From positions 1 through 7,482 of the forward strand of contig DAIAMA010000051.1 in the NCBI GenBank assembly GCA_027438535.1: 7,482 bases of DNA, written 5' to 3'. The translations under genes and the position numbers were made by a program. The notes under the pieces are model-generated. The model ran no database searches, was not told the origin of the DNA, and worked only from the letters and a program-made list of their open reading frames with translations. The stretch comes from a bacterium (lineage in GTDB: Bacteria > Pseudomonadota > Gammaproteobacteria > Burkholderiales > Thiobacteraceae). Shown here piece after piece: positions 6,809-7,482 of this stretch; within the stretch, counting starts at the first letter, position 1, and each line of letters begins with the position of its first letter.

Positions 6809-7207
6809 ATGTTTTCCAAGTATATGATGTTCTCCGTCGGCACCGGCTTCGCCCTGGTGCTGGCATTGATGATTTCGCTCGTGGTGCTGGGGCTAACGCA
6901 AATGTCCGCCATCAACACCCGGCTCGAACGGATCGTCAATGAGAACAATAAAAAAGTCGAACTCGCCAGCAGCATGCGCGACGCGCTGCGCCAGCGCATC
7001 ATCGCCATGCACACCATCGTGAATGCGCGAGACGTCTTCGAGAAAGATGACGAGCTGCAGAAATTCTATCGCTACGGTACCCACTTCACCACCGCGCGCC
7101 ACGAACTGGACGGCATGCTCTCCAGCGCGGAGGAAAAAGCCGTGCTGGATCGTATCCGCGCGCTCGATTGCCACGGTTTGCTGCTTCGTGCGCCGCAGCA
7201 CGAATAA
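6809..7207 (+). CDS. Chemoreceptor-type four-helix-bundle sensor, truncated by an inverted segment
   Basis: In the orientation shown the frame encodes 132 residues. TM1 spans about residues 10-31 (VGTGFALVLALMISLVVLGL). It is followed by the first periplasmic helices of a 4HB_MCP-type ligand-binding domain (MSAINTRLERIVNENNKKVE, then MRDALRQRIIAMHTIVNARD, then FTTARHELDGMLSSAEEKAV, LDRIRAL). After codon 119 (base 7166) the frame reads 13 unrelated residues, DCHGLLLRAPQHE, and stops at 7207. The expected second half of the bundle and TM2 are absent here but are found on the minus strand immediately downstream. Proteins with this input domain are methyl-accepting chemotaxis proteins, histidine kinases or GGDEF/EAL enzymes; the output domain lies beyond the window. 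As shown, the product would be a membrane-anchored fragment without a signalling domain. A good promoter lies upstream. Confidence 0.8.
   Translation: MFSKYMMFSVGTGFALVLALMISLVVLGLTQMSAINTRLERIVNENNKKVELASSMRDALRQRIIAMHTIVNARDVFEKDDELQKFYRYGTHFTTARHELDGMLSSAEEKAVLDRIRALDCHGLLLRAPQHE
7149..7166 (+). repeat. Left 18-base inverted repeat of the inverted segment
   Basis: ATCGTATCCGCGCGCTCG occurs here on the plus strand and as an exact reverse complement at 7465-7482. It encodes (D)RIRAL in the sensor frame. The match stops at its inner edge: base 7167 is A, whereas the base after the partner copy reads C. Confidence 0.9.
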
Positions 7208-7464
7208 GGCGATAGCCGCGCCGATGAGGACGAGGCTGCCGCCCATCAGCAGCATCAGCCATTCTGTTTTACGATAGGCGTTAGCGGCTTCCAAGGCCGC
7301 ATTTTTGCTCGCGGTGCGCTGCAAGGCGAGCATATCGTCCAACTCCACGACGAGTCTTTGCTGCGCGGGAATGGCGTCATCGTGCAATACCCGCAAAGCT
7401 TCGGTATTGTGCTCATCCATCGCCAGCTCTAGGCCATGCTCCACCTTGGGCTGGGTTTCGGTGG
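7167..7464 (-). other. Inverted 298-base segment carrying the second half of the sensor domain and TM2
   Basis: Read on the minus strand, this stretch is one open frame: ATETQPKVEHGLELAMDEHN, then LRVLHDDAIPAQQRLVVELD, then LQRTASKNAALEAANAYRKT, then TM2 (WLMLLMGGSLVLIGAAIALF, roughly 7261-7200) and the basic cytoplasmic start VLRRTKQQTVA. This is exactly what should follow LDRIRAL of the plus-strand sensor gene. Reversing the segment on paper joins RIRAL to ATETQPK in frame at the left edge and QQTVA to IERADT at the right edge. The restored protein is open to the window edge at about residue 224. The segment has no start of its own, and minus-strand coding potential below 7167 is only the shadow of the sensor gene. 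Confidence 0.82.
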
Positions 7465-7482
7465 CGAGCGCGCGGATACGAT
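7465..7482 (-). repeat. Right 18-base inverted repeat of the inverted segment (reaches the window edge)
   Basis: This is the exact reverse complement of 7149-7166. The match continues to the last base of the window, so its real length is unknown. If it ends here, it is a short recombination-type repeat. If it continues as the reverse complement of bases before 7149, the structure is a larger fold-back duplication. Confidence 0.88.

Noticed and set aside
6893..7166. Continuation of the minus-strand frame of the inverted segment into the sensor gene
   Set aside because: Below 7167 this frame is only the shadow of the plus-strand N-terminal half, whose TM1 and helix pattern are the real coding signal. 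Only 7167-7482 is meaningful on the minus strand.
7185..7204. Seven-base hairpin TTCGTGC / GCACGAA near the sensor stop, as a possible terminator
   Set aside because: It has no T-run after it and coincides with the FVLRR codons after TM2 on the minus strand, so it looks coincidental.

Overview
The window looks like chromosomal DNA from a Gram-negative proteobacterium, most likely a betaproteobacterium. This is inferred from the moderately high GC content, the Sec signal peptides, a YoaA-type iron-sulfur helicase, a secretin-like exported protein and a MepS-like NlpC/P60 peptidase. The species cannot be named from the sequence alone. No RNA gene, CRISPR array or insertion sequence was found.

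Layout, left to right. The 3' part of a VOC/glyoxalase-fold gene (+) enters at base 1 and ends at 351. It converges on a minus-strand pair: a small exported HIRAN-domain protein (762-379) whose start overlaps the end of a yoaA-type helicase gene (2710-731). Upstream of yoaA is a 155-base gap that holds an imperfect 31-base inverted repeat enclosing short tandem units. Next comes a compact three-gene minus-strand operon, transcribed 6101 to 2866: an alanine-rich helical protein (probably DUF6781/phasin-like), an ABC1/UbiB-family atypical kinase coupled to it by a TAATG stop/start overlap, and a short periplasmic secretin-like protein 33 bases further on. A divergent spacer (6102-6216) separates this operon from a plus-strand exported NlpC/P60 peptidase (6217-6714). 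A good sigma70-type promoter then precedes a plus-strand chemoreceptor-type sensor gene starting at 6809.

The most interesting part is the right end. The sensor gene begins normally with TM1 and the first part of a four-helix-bundle domain, but at 7166 it runs into unrelated codons and stops at 7207. The missing second half of that domain, with TM2, lies immediately downstream on the MINUS strand (7464-7167). The 298-base segment is bounded by an exact 18-base inverted repeat (7149-7166 and 7465-7482). Flipping it on paper restores one uninterrupted frame across both junctions. This is the signature of an intragenic invertible DNA switch, captured in the orientation that truncates the receptor. 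The alternative is a fold-back chimera or assembly fault, because the right repeat runs to the very last base of the window and its true length cannot be seen.

Functional picture: the yoaA/HIRAN pair suggests a DNA-repair helicase locus with a translationally linked exported protein of unknown role. The DUF6781-like/ABC1-kinase/secretin-like operon suggests an envelope- or lipid-related membrane process, perhaps in quinone or lipid metabolism. The peptidase acts on peptidoglycan. The sensor gene would be a signal-input protein subject to on/off switching if the inversion is real.
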